A DNA stretch of 64,000 bases from Chionis minor. Lineage: Eukaryota; Chordata; Aves; Charadriiformes; Chionididae. Below are positions 52,281 to 63,388 of this stretch, piece after piece (the first letter of the stretch is position 1; every line of letters starts with the position of its first letter). The DNA lies in contig VZSF01007316.1 in the NCBI GenBank assembly GCA_013398295.1, positions 62,001 to 126,000 of the forward strand, in the 5' to 3' direction. Made by a program: the position numbers and the translations under genes. The notes beneath the pieces were generated by a model, which had not been told where the DNA came from, did not search any database, and worked only from the letters and a program-made list of their open reading frames with translations.

Positions 52281-52617
52281 CTAGAGTAGCTGAAGCCTAA
52301 AGGGATTGTGACTGATACAGCCCAATCTTTTCAGTGAGGAGAGATACCAGCTTGGTCTTGTCTTTTCTGCACAGGCCATATGGAGATGTTGCTGGGCCCT
52401 CTGTAGGAGGCATACATCCCCGTCCATCCATCTCTCCACCCACATGGAGGAAGCCGTGGCAGTTTTTCTGGGAAGGCAGCTGGCCAAGCAGAATCATCCC
52501 CTGGGCTACATCCAGCTCGCAGGATACCACAGACCATTCTGGCCAGAGCTGCTCATGGCTGCATGAGTTTGAACTCTGAGAATACCATGAACCTTGGCTG
52601 AGCCCAGGAACTTGCAT
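52281..52617. other. GC-rich block of unknown nature
   Basis: This block is clearly richer in G+C than its surroundings and has open frames in several phases: 106 codons on the minus strand, 81 on the plus strand. A pyrimidine tract ending in ACAG precedes it on the plus strand, but no good donor site follows. I see no known domain and no element match. It may be an old repeat, a regulatory element or a lone exon. Confidence 0.35.
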
Positions 52618-52653
52618 TGTACAGAAGAATGTTCTTATCCTGATACTTGTTTA

Positions 52654-52699
52654 GGGCAGGGAGCGGGGGGTGGGGGAGCGGAAAAAACCCCAAACCCCC
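52654..52699 (+). other. G-quadruplex motif facing a C-rich partner
   Basis: Four runs of G (3, 3, 6 and 5 bases) with loops of 2, 3 and 1 bases occupy 52654-52676, a canonical quadruplex pattern. Twelve bases later come CCCC and CCCCC. The G and C runs can also pair with each other as a hairpin. Confidence 0.6.
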
Positions 52700-53068
52700 A
52701 GCATATTTATTCTTCCAAATTTCTTTAATTTGTCATTTCAGACTGCACAGCTCCTTTGAAAAACGAAGATGAGTGCATTTTGGAGGAATTTCCTTCTACA
52801 ATTGTTGCTAAGCATGTGTCTATTGCTTTTGGTTAATTGAGCAAACAATGCCCTTGATAGCCATTTCCTTTCATGATAGTCAAAAGCAAGGTAATTAGTT
52901 AATTGCTAGAAGGGGTTGTTAACTGCTGGTAATGAACCACTACTGAGGCAATTACTACTGCAGTGCTATTAGATACTGCAAGCATGCATGAAGGGGAGAA
53001 ATACTGTTTCTGATATTTCTATGCTTTTTCCTGCAAGTTGTAACACATACATTGATAAGACATACAGG

Positions 53069-53131
53069 AAAAAAAAAAAAAAAAAAAAAAAAGGGGAAAA
53101 AAAAATAAAAATTAAAAAAAAAAAAAAAAAA
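53069..53131 (+). repeat. Two long A-tracts
   Basis: A24 at 53069-53092 is followed by GGGG, then A-rich sequence with TAAAAATT and A18 at 53114-53131. No AATAAA signal or duplicated target site was seen near it, so a processed retrocopy is not supported. Confidence 0.8.
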
Positions 53132-53851
53132 GAGGGAGAAAACAATTACTAATTAGAGAAAAAAAATTATCTGACTGTTAAGGATTATTCTTCATGTGGT
53201 TATTAATACATGAATTTTCAAGACAGTAGTCCAAATCCCTTCTTAACCTTTTATCTTGAAATACTGATCATTTGATCCAGCAGTAGTATACTCAATAATT
53301 ATACTTCACTAATATTTATTGATATGATGAAGCACAGTGTAATGTATTTTTTTATGCCATTTACACAGAAGAATTTTAAAAATACCCTCATTCTAATCTA
53401 CATGTGATTTTGTAAATAGATTTGGACCAGACCTAGGGGATGGATGTTCCCATCACAAAGATTATCACAGTTCTCACCAATGACTATTCTTTGTTGTCAG
53501 ATTGAGCAATATCCCTGGTGTGTATCTCAAAAGAAAAAGGGTTAGGTTAGACTTATATGAAGGACAAAACAGCTTTTAGAGGGCTAAATTATAGTGTAAC
53601 TGCAACAAAACGAGGAATTAAACATTCAACCATTTTTTCAAGAATTTTTAAAATGCTTGCTAAAGCACTAAAAACACATTTCTTTTTAGTCTGAATAAAA
53701 ACATGTGTACTACATTTCAGATGTTCATACAGAATCCTGTAATACAGAAATTCAGTGTATTAAACCCAACAGCTATTTCTCCAGAGTAAGTCCAGCACAA
53801 CAGACATTATAATTCATGAAAATTAAGTTTCCAGGCGTACTGTGAGTTCAC

Positions 53852-54426
53852 AAAATCACTGAATCACAAAATTACAGAATGTCTCAAACAGGGCCATGCT
53901 TTTGAATGTCTCCAAGGTTGGAGACTCCACTTCTCTGGGCAACCTGTGCCAGTGCTCTGTGAGTCTCACATGGACCCTCCTGTGTTTCAGTTTGAGCCCA
54001 TCGCCTCTGGGCATTGCTGAAAAGAGTCTGGATCCCTCTTCTTTACACCCTGCTTTCAGGTATTTGTATATATTGATAAAATCCCTCTGCACCTTCTTTT
54101 CACTGAAGTCCCAGCTCACTCAGCCTCTTCTCATAGAAGTGCTCCACTCCCTTAGTCATTTTAGTGGCCTTTCATTGGACTCCCTCCAGTAGCTCCATCT
54201 CTCTTTTGTACTGGGGAGCCCAGTGCTGGACACAATACTCCAGAGGTGACCCCACCAGTGCTGAGTAGAGGGGAAGGATCATCTCCCTCAGCCTGCTGGC
54301 AACGCTTCTCCTAAATGCAGCCCAGGATACCATTTGCCTTTTTTGCTGCAAGGGCACATTACTGGCTCATGTTCAACTTGGTGTCCACCAGGACCCCCAT
54401 GGCCTTTTCTGCAAAGCTGCTTTTTA
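53852..54426 (-). mobile_element. CR1 LINE, 3' part of ORF2 and 3' end
   Basis: A reverse-strand copy. The 3' end at the left has degenerate octamers (AATCACTGAATCACAAAATTACAGAAT on the plus strand, in pieces). Minus-strand frames read [40 protein letters not shown] and HWHRLPREV, typical of CR1 ORF2. Frameshifts and stops break the frame, and part of the 3' region is deleted (the usual GGACCTCTGGAGATC box is missing). It is older than the copy at 13.2 kb but probably of the same branch. Confidence 0.93.
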
Positions 54427-55532
54427 ATTACATATCACAAGCATACACACATATGAGAAGTTGTTAAAAGGTGAACACGTTTATGCTATATCTGGGAACA
54501 AAAAATAGAAACCAGCAAGCTGCATGGCAGTCTCCACCTCTTCTGAGTGATTCCGTCTGTATGCAAACAATCCACAGATGTCTGTCCTTGTCTGAACAGG
54601 CCTCTGAGGTGAGTTTTACATGCCATAGATACACCAACACAGTCGTCTACTAGATATCCATGTCTGCTCTGTAAAGGAATATCATTTCCTTTCACAAGAA
54701 GAAAAGTCCATCCTCTTGCAAAACAAAGTGTTCAAAGAGTTGACAAAAACGGCACCACCACATCAGAAGAAAGATTAATAGAAAATTCAGTGAAATAGTA
54801 CCATCACCTATGAAGTTCCTAGCAAGCTGCAACAATATAAATAGTATGAGTTTCTAAGAATCAGTATATATTGCCAAAAATAGTAGCTATTGTATCCTGT
54901 TCATGTCTTCATCACAAATCTATTACTACTTATTAGTAATATATTACTATTTATCTCGTAATATTAGATTTTTTTAATACATTACATTGTAACTGAACTT
55001 CTGGGAATATTTCCACTAAAATTAATTTGTATAATTACTAGCTGACTGTAATTTATTGATGAATGTTCTCTCAGGATTAAAATTTAATATGTACGTTCTC
55101 AAAAGGAAAGCATTGTGGTCACATAAAAAAATGGGATACTTTTGGATATTATTTGTTGTTGTTTTCTTTGCTGAATAATTCTGAAACAGATTTTAGCAAA
55201 TAAGTACAGAGTTAAAGTCAACTCATATGCAGGCAGTACATAAGAGAAGGCACAAAAAGAAAGCTACTGTATTTCATATAAGTAGCAGAGTACATATTAG
55301 TTTACTAAATGCCTTTAAAGAACAGGAAGGAGGCATTGGGAAACAGAAATTGATGTATAGAAACTCAGAAACTAAACTGACTGTAACCAGATCTCCTATT
55401 TGTGATCTATTTCAGGCTACATAGACAACACCTACTTAAGGTATCTAAGTTCAAATACCTTAGTTCTGAGCACCCTGTTAAGTATGGAGGAGATTCATAG
55501 CTAAGCAGAGACCTTGGACTGACGGTGAACAC

Positions 55533-55580
55533 TTCCCTGTATTTCTGTACAAGGAATTCCCTGTATTTCTGTACAAGAAA
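55533..55580. repeat. 24-base tandem duplication
   Basis: TTCCCTGTATTTCTGTACAA followed by GGAA, then the same 20 bases followed by GAAA. The copies are adjacent and differ at one base, so this is a recent local duplication. Confidence 0.92.
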
Positions 55581-56098
55581 TATAGTTGTTTCACAAGATC
55601 AGTTTAACATAATTGCAAGCCAGCAAGGAACATAAACAAGTACTGAAATCTCAGTGTCTCAGTAGTTGCATTGGCACATGCTTTCCTTAGGTCCAAGCCT
55701 TTGGAAATAGCTGTCCTCCCCCAATAGAAGATTAGCTCCCCACCTCTCCCACATAGCTTCACAAAGGAATTTAGATAGCACTTTAGCTCTCTAAATTTAG
55801 ACTGCTACTTCAGTTCTCTAAATCCAGCTGTGAGACCCTCAGAAAGCCCTGCTTAGCTGCTACTTAACCTGAAAGGCACTAAAATTATCTCAGCATCAAA
55901 ATACTCCGCTAATAAATTCTTCTAGGTGCCCAAATTTCTGATGCTGCATAGCGATATCCTGTGCATATCCTGGAGACGCTGAGCAGCTGCGAATGTGAGC
56001 ATGGCAGATTCTCAAATTAAGCATTCTGATGCTTGGCTTGTCTGTTGGGGTTAATCTCATAGACATCCTTATATGTTAATAATCAAATCAGATTTCAG

Positions 56099-56220
56099 AC
56101 CCCCTATTGCTAGAGCAAGGGATGTCAGGTTATCTCCGAATAATTCGCTTCCGGTTAATTTTTTGGTGAGGTGGGAGATCTGCTTTCAAATTCCTCTTCC
56201 AAATCAGGCACACAAAGAAG
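56099..56220 (+). other. Weak exon candidate
   Basis: The segment lies between ATTTCAG and a good donor, AAG|GTAAGA. One frame is open throughout (…RPPIARARDVRLSPNNSLP…). The acceptor has a poor pyrimidine tract and the protein resembles nothing I know. This is the weakest of the three exon candidates. Confidence 0.15.
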
Positions 56221-58922
56221 GTAAGAACCTGAATCTTTTCACTGGGATATGGTATCAAAGAGAAACATCATTTCTGCCAGTTTTCTCAGAGAAAGGCCAT
56301 TAGAAGCTAGGATTAATAATCTAAATCTAAATTCCCCCATACTGCAGAAAGGAATTTCCTCCCGACTACCTTAGAAACATTGCTGTTCAGCAGCCTTTTC
56401 TTTTTCTTCATTGTGCTTTCTTACAGACTGGCTTGGGTGACTTTTTACTCTCCCAGTGTCTGCTACGGGTCCTATTCTTAGGACCCTGATGCTTTCCACT
56501 TGCAAGAAATTCCTAAATTTGGAGGGCCAAGTTCACGAGAGAACAAGCGCCTACCAATCAGCATTACTGAAGTTAATCCCACTTGGAAATTTAAGTTCTT
56601 GCTGCTTCATGCCCCGTGTGTCTGAATGCTCAGTTCAGTACTGCCTACTCTCAGTTTTATAGTGTTGTCTCACTGCAATAAATCCAGTCCTTGCAACAGA
56701 TACGAGGTCTGTTCCTCAACAATTTCAATTCAATACCAAATTCTCGCTGCTTCAGATGATACAGAATCAGATGTGGTTCAGGATCACGGTTCTTTGAGAC
56801 TTGTCACAAAGAGAAACTGGGCATGTGCAGAACTGTTTGTAAGTCCATAGCCTCAGCGGTAAGCTCCTTCAGAGAAGTACTGTCTTTCATTTGCTTTCAA
56901 CATCCCATGTGCACCTGCAGGACCTAAAAAGTTATAGTCATAAGAGGAGGGAGAAAACTGTTAGAGAATGAAAGGAGTTTGTTATGAGTGACCACATATA
57001 GTGAGTTAAAAAAATATTCTGCTGGGCTTAACATGCCATAAAGAAAATGGATTTAGCCTGGAAAATCAGCTTTTGTCAGGATTGTCTGGACAATTGGCAT
57101 CCAGTTGAAGTGGAGTCCACTGTATAACCTCTGTAAAAATATCAAATCAAGGATTAGCCTTATCTGAGATTTCAACTTGCTAGTGATCTAAAAGGTTACT
57201 TCACAGAAGAATTTTATATTCAATAGCATCTAAAAATAGAAAAGAAAGAAATTAAAACAACTCTATTAACCTCAGGGGTGTTATGGTAATCTGCAGATTT
57301 TCTATTTTTAAATGAATTTCAGAGAAAAATGTACACATTTTATTTCTGTAGCTGCAAGGGCAAATCCACAGTTAAGAAAAATAATCATTTGTGTTGCAGA
57401 TTCTCAAGTTGCACACTTAAAGTGGGTCAACATGAAGTGGAGCACGAACAACTGAAAGCCAAATAAGATATTTGCATAACATTGGCCCATAACAGAAAAT
57501 CATGAATGTATTTTCAAGTGTAATTATTACAAGCCGATTTGCTTGAACAATATTAGGGGGAAAAAATGAAAATACTGTTTTAGAATAACTTTTGGATTTA
57601 GCCATTTGCAATATTTAAAGCATGCAGGAATCTTATTTTATTTAAACTCTAACACATCCTCATAATAAAAAGAATAGCTAAACCTTTTTCATTATACCTT
57701 TAATGTTTTAATCATTCTATAATTTATTAAATATATTATTTTTTAGAATGTATATGCTTAATTTCAAACCAGAAATTAAACTGGGTTTTGTTGGGTTTGG
57801 TTGTTTTTTTAAATAGGCCTGCCAACCTTTTCATACAGATAAGATGAACTAGTGCTATCACATTGCATCTCAGTTCCCAGTGAGATAGAATAGACAAAAT
57901 ATATTTTGAGAGGAAATAATGAATAGAAAGACGTTATGAGTGACATTTTAACACTTGCTGCAGAATTTGAAAGTTTTGTTTTCATCTAGGGTTTGCCAGA
58001 TGAATTTCTTGTTGATTTAATCTTGAAGAAGACAAAGTGACTTAAATATTTCCATACTGTGAGAGATTTGCAACTCAACTCCAGATCAGTAAGTAATGTA
58101 GCCAACATTAGTGCAATACTGTACCTGAGATAAACTAGTTTACAGGTCTGACCTATTAGCCTGGATGCAGAACTGAAGTACCACGGCTGTATTGTTTTCA
58201 AATATTTGCGCATAATTCTGTCTTAGCTACCGCCGTGCATTGTGCTGAAGGAGCATATCAGCAACCCTAGAGCTAACTCAGACGTCCTCAGGTTGAAACT
58301 GTGCATTACTCTGTTTTGCCCTAGTCAGAACACAACAGGTTTTGTGAGAATATGGGAGTTAATCTTGCCAAGCTCTTTAATTTTCTTGGAGAAATTATAG
58401 CTATAGGAAGAGTCTGTTACACATATTACAACTAGTTAAACTGATGTTTTCATTTTCTGTGCTTTCCTTATGTATTTTCAGCAACATGCTACAAGCCCTT
58501 CGCTTACAACATAAACCGATCTGCTAAATGATATGTTCATGTTAAGCAGAAGGTGATTTTATTTGATCTGGACAAAATGTAATGTTCACAGAAATAATAT
58601 ACTGTGAGTTATGAATGCGTTTACTGTTTTATGTAGGGTTCAGTCATGTTCTAGTTCAGTTTAATAACAAGATGTTACTGAATTCAAAAGGATGAGAAAG
58701 ACTTTAGTACAAGCAGCTATGCTCTATTAAAAAACCTTGAAGGCAAGCAAAAGATTTCTGTAGGGAGTTTGCTACTCCTCATTACAAAATTATATTAGGC
58801 TTGTGGCAAATGTCCCATACATTATTCTGTATTTTATGTTGAGGAAAGAAAAGTCTTCCAATAAGTGATTTCCATTATACAAGTAAAACCTCAGAGTCAT
58901 GTGCTGGCAACAATCCTGATAT

Positions 58923-58946
58923 CTGAGTTGTGAACTGAGTTGTGAA
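58923..58946. repeat. 12-base perfect tandem duplication
   Basis: CTGAGTTGTGAA occurs twice in a row without change. It is a small slippage-type duplication. Confidence 0.9.
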
Positions 58947-59158
58947 GAAGACAATTTTTCTCTATAAATATCACCATCGTACATAGCTTGTGAAATTTAG
59001 AGAAAAAGAAAAAGCAATAAAAAAAATAAATGCCAGAGCAGTGTTCCAAAGATGGAATTGCTTTGTCCGGTTTCTGTTACCTAAAGATTAAGTAGGTTTG
59101 AGGTTCCTCAATAATTAGCGGCTATTATTCAGTCCTTCAGCAGCATCAAGTTTGGTAC

Positions 59159-59382
59159 CTGGTACCCTATGACACTGCAGAACAAGAAATGCAAGCTGTG
59201 TGCTGCTGGAAACAGGGGGGAACCCAGCGTTTAACCCCGGGGTGTTATATAAGGACTGCATCGGTCCGCCTGGAGTTCTGCTGGCGTCTGGTGAAATGCT
59301 GCAGGAGGAGCTATCCTCCACCTTGACATCCCCTGTGAATCCATAGCTAACAGCAATCACCTCCAGAGTAAACAGGTCAGCT
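59159..59382 (-). other. Candidate protein-coding exon, unidentified
   Basis: On the minus strand a pyrimidine tract TTCTTTCTTTTACGCAG ends at 59383. The next 224 bases stay open in one frame and reach a possible donor CAG|GTACCA. The frame begins ADLFTLEVIAVSYGFTGDVK and includes VKVED, SPDASRTPGGP and SLYNTPGLNAGFPP. It is rich in Ser, Pro and Gly, like the disordered activation regions of transcription factors. VKVE fits the SUMO-acceptor pattern (hydrophobic-K-x-E). An in-frame stop lies in the pyrimidine tract, which agrees with an intron boundary there. The block is GC-richer than its surroundings and contains several CpG. A plus-strand reading gives a less protein-like frame. I cannot name the gene. 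It may be an alternative or untranslated exon, or a conserved element open by chance. The donor choice is uncertain. Confidence 0.35.
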
Positions 59383-62300
59383 CTGCGTAAAAGAAAGAAT
59401 CAAGGCAGCCAAGAGTGGAAGTGCGGCAAAATGCATTCGATAGTTTATTTTTAATGAACTGCATGTAGTGACTTTTTTCCTTAGAATTCAGCTGGTCTTA
59501 GTTCCATCACTTCTGTATTTAATTTTTCTCACGTTTTGACCTTCTGGAAAATGTCAGTAACTTTGCAGATGACATTTTGTTGACAATATTATTAGCCTAG
59601 AATTTTTTCATTAGAATAATTGCATACAGTAAGTATAGGGAAGTATCTCTGTTTTCTAGTGTCCCTGTTACAGGGTTGCTGTTATTATAAGTCAGAATGT
59701 TAATTTATTTACTAACTGTTTAATGTATCAGTGTATTTTTAAGAGAGCGTGTGTGTCATCTTATGTGAGTATGAGAAATTATCAAAAAAATTGCCTGCTA
59801 TTTTTATTGTTAGGTTTTTTTGCTGTCATGCACTTCCTAACTTATAAGAAGGAAAATGAGTGGGCATACATAATTACATATTGAGACTTCCATTCTATTG
59901 TGAATAACAGAAGATATTTGAATCTTGGAACAAATACAGTACCGAGATAAGTGTATTTACATATTAAAGCAAGGGGTTATTAAAACTGTACAAAGACAGG
60001 AAGACTGAATTTTTTGTGTGTTCTAGCCTATAGAAAAGTGGATAACAATAAAACAGAAAAAAATATCCTGCTGAAAAGAACATATCTTTAATGCTGAAAG
60101 AAAACCAACAAACTTAGTTTGTTTGATTATGACCAGGAACTCACCAGCTCTGCTTACAGATCTGAGAAGCTAAAAACTGGAATAGTGCTGACTGGTACTG
60201 TAATGTTAGTATATTGTGTTGATGTTAAGAACATCCTGACTAAGCTAATGTAGATAGAAAGTATTTTGTGGGTACAACTATATTACTGAGATTTAACTAT
60301 TTGGTTTTATCTAACATTTACAAGTTCTAATGAAGAAATAGTTCTCCGAAGCCACAAGCTATGGCTGAAAAAACATGCTTCAGGCTTGCTCTTTGCCATA
60401 TATCATTTAAGCCAGTGATAAATGACAGTTAGTAGAAAGTCTTCAACCAGAAATCCAAGAGTACCACTTGTTGTTGCATTGTTTTCATTCCTGCAGCACA
60501 GAAATTACTAAACTGGAAAACCAAAAGTAGGCTTAATCATATACAGCATTCAAATGTCACTAGACCAAAAAGTATGCATCTCTATAACTAGTACCGTGCA
60601 GGTGAGAAGAAACAAGTATTTTTAGACTGAGATGGAAATTAAGTCATCAGATTGAGGGGAATGTGTTAGACTAGAAGCTTGAGTCACACGTGACAACACA
60701 GGCTCTTCTCAAATGTAATGCAGTCCTGCCAAAAAGCTGCTCTGATCATTGATCTTTGATGTCTGAATTAGAATAAATATTCAAATTGTATGGGGGTGGG
60801 GTTAATTTATACTGTTCCAAACTCCCTCCCTGGCCTCTGAGACCTAAAATGTATTAGCCTACTCCATACTGATTTGTTGCAAGGAGGAAAACACAATCTG
60901 AATCGTTGCCCAAACAAAAGGTGAAACAGTGAATCTTCTTCTAATCTTGCCAGTACTGTTCCTGAGGATATACTGCAGTATAAAATTAATCACAAACTCG
61001 GTTGCTGTCAAGGCTAAGGAAGATGGAAACTTTTGTTGTAATCCAAAATTTTAGATTAATAAAGAGCAGCCCTTGGATATGATCTAGTATACTGGCCAGA
61101 GGCTATACAATGAATTTTATTTAAATTTGGGGAGTGATTAGTATACAGAAAGGCTGTTTACTAATGCCTTACCCATTTGTAGATTAAACAAAGGCTCATT
61201 AGCTCACATGAGACAGTTTGGTTTTATTTTTAGCTACAGTATGGCTGGTACAATGCCTCTTCTTTTAGCATTTTCATTTTGCATTGCCTTCAGTCCTGAC
61301 ATGAAAGTTAACATTAATCTGCCAACTCATTCTGATTGGATTGCTTTGGAAGTCACTCCAAAGTCACAATGGCTAAATGGGATGAAGCTGTAAGACAGAA
61401 ATGCATTGCAGTTAATACCTCTGCAGTACTGAAGCTAAGCCAGGGCCAGCCCTAATTCCTGAAAGAAAACAAATCCACAATAATCCATCCCTTAATTCTG
61501 AACAGAGTGGCACAATGCCAAAAAAATATAAAACATGTATTTCTTACCAAAACACTGCATCTTATTCCACCATGGTTTCTCTTGGCCTTTTATTCACGTA
61601 ATTTGAGGTCAGCGAGCAGCATACATGTGAAGGTGTTATCCGTACTGACAATTACAGCATTCCAGTGTTCTCCTGAAGTAAGAGGACTTGGGGAGAGAAT
61701 GGCTGCTGAAACAAATCATTTCAGTTTCTGTTGCAATAATTAGGAGGCAAAAATTAAGATACCTCCCAATGCCACAGGCACCCCCACCCAGAAATCATCT
61801 GAGAATATTTTCAGTCATTTAATCCATGTAATGTCCGATTGGCTAAAATTACAATTGGTATTGCTTTTTCATAATCTGGGTCAGATTTTGGTTCTGCAAA
61901 AAGCAAGGATGATCCCATTCATGTCTAATTAGTCTCAGTTTGGAGATTTTGATTAGGAGCTTGCAGATTTTAGCCCAAACCTAGACTGTGTTATTTAGAA
62001 TCTATTCTCCCTAAAGTGCTTTTGTGATGATAACTTAGAGTGACAAAAAGAACCAGTTTAGACATTTCTATCTTCATCCAAAGATGTGTCCTCGTGTAGA
62101 AATAAGCCTTCAAAATGTCTTGCTAAGATGAAATGTCCCACAGAAATGGATAAGCATGTTGGGATATGTTAGGTGGCTAGCAAATATTTCTAGAGGTCAG
62201 GCCTAATTTAGACCCCCTTAGGATTCTTTTGTGATAGCCTTTTTGTAATGTAAGCTTCATATTTTATTAAAATATATTTTTACGTCTTATGTTAAAATCA

Positions 62301-62595
62301 AACTCTGAAATTAAATTTGTTCATTACCTGGCCAGAGCTAAAAAACAAGAACAAATTGTCAACATGCTGCACTTGTTTCAGGGTTGGCAGTTCTTGCTGT
62401 GAATGAAGTCCTGGTAACTACTCTGAGGCCCTGAAGTTACGCATCGTATTTCAAGAAAATCACTTTAAGGTGCTTAATGGAATATTTAAAACAATGCCAT
62501 TTTCAAGAATTAGATATCTATATAAATATATTTTTGCATTATTCTTTACGAATCTAGTTTGAAACCCTTTCTCTGTCACTTTGTCAACATTTCAG

Positions 62596-62789
62596 AAGCC
62601 CAGATAATCCAAGGAGGCAAAACATCTCCTTCCTTCCACCCTCCGGCGTGGCTTCCCAAAGGCAGGTGCAGAAGGCTGTACAGACAAAAATGAGCTTTCC
62701 ACTGCCGCCATGGTTTGACGACGGTGATATACCTGGCCTCGGTGCCATTGTCAGGATACAGCTGGGTGTCTGGAGAGTGGTGCACAAGG
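62596..62789 (+). other. Candidate exon with strong splice sites, unidentified
   Basis: The plus strand shows a good acceptor (TCTGTCACTTTGTCAACATTTCAG, given in pieces: pyrimidine-rich tract then TTTCAG) and a near-consensus donor AAGG|GTAAGT. The 194 bases between them stay open in one frame, with one base left over at each side, and read SPDNPRRQNISFLPPSGVAS, then KMSFPLPPWFDDGDIPGLGA and VRIQLGVWRVVHK. The other two plus-strand frames contain stops. The sequence is much GC-richer than its surroundings and has CpG pairs. A Kozak-like CCGCCATGG occurs inside, but that ATG is followed by a stop two codons later. No known domain is recognised. It may be an internal coding exon, a 5' untranslated exon or part of a long non-coding RNA. 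An overlapping minus-strand frame lacks a comparable acceptor. Confidence 0.4.
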
Positions 62790-63360
62790 GTAAGTAGCCA
62801 TGAGCCAGCCCCTTGTAGCCTGGCAGGTCTGTGTTCAGTCCGGTGTGATGGAGTGGAGTAACATTGACAAGAAATACAGCTTCATGTACAACTCGATGTT
62901 TGAAATGGGCCTAATCAGCTCATCGGTACTATGCTGATGCAGCTGTTTGCTGCTGTTGGGGTGGCTAGCTGTAGTTCTGTAGCAGACGCTCACATATATA
63001 TGCATGGAAGATAATATTCATGCCTATTGTTAACATCTATTTTTAAAGGTTGAAAACCCTACTTACCTCCAGCAAACGCTGCAAACAATTGATTCACAAG
63101 TGAACTATAAATAATGTTCGCAGCACGTAGCCCGTGCAGCATACAGCTCTAGTGTTACTGAATATTCAGAACCTGCTGCCTCTGGTAGCTCTATACGTCA
63201 TGTTCATGACAGGTTTAGGCTTCAGTAGCCCAGAGCCAAAGATCTGGCATGTGTTTTGGAACTAGAGCATTTGCAGATTAGTGAATACCAGCCACAGGGC
63301 CAGGTATGATGTGGGAACTTGAAAATACAAAGTATCTGTACTGAAATTCTGAATATTACC

Positions 63361-63388
63361 ACAAAACAAAACAAAACAAAAAAAAAAG
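63361..63388 (+). repeat. (AAAAC)n with A-tract
   Basis: Several ACAAA units run into a ten-base A-run. It is simple sequence with no element attached. Confidence 0.8.

Larger units (their letters stand above)
40044..53851. other. Unique noncoding DNA, about 14 kb
   Basis: This is the longest stretch in the window without a recognised mobile element. Open frames are short. An RFX-type X-box with a nearby TATA-like sequence lies at 43331-43358, and a GC-richer block at 52281-52617 precedes a G-quadruplex motif. A homeodomain-like core (TAATTAGTTAATTG, 52892-52905) and two A-tracts (53069-53131) are near the right end. Conserved noncoding elements would be expected in such a stretch, but they cannot be proven from one genome. 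Confidence 0.65.

Noticed and set aside
53069..53131. Poly-A tail of a processed retrocopy
   Set aside because: No AATAAA upstream, no recognisable gene-like sequence before it and no target-site duplication. Simple A-tracts explain it.
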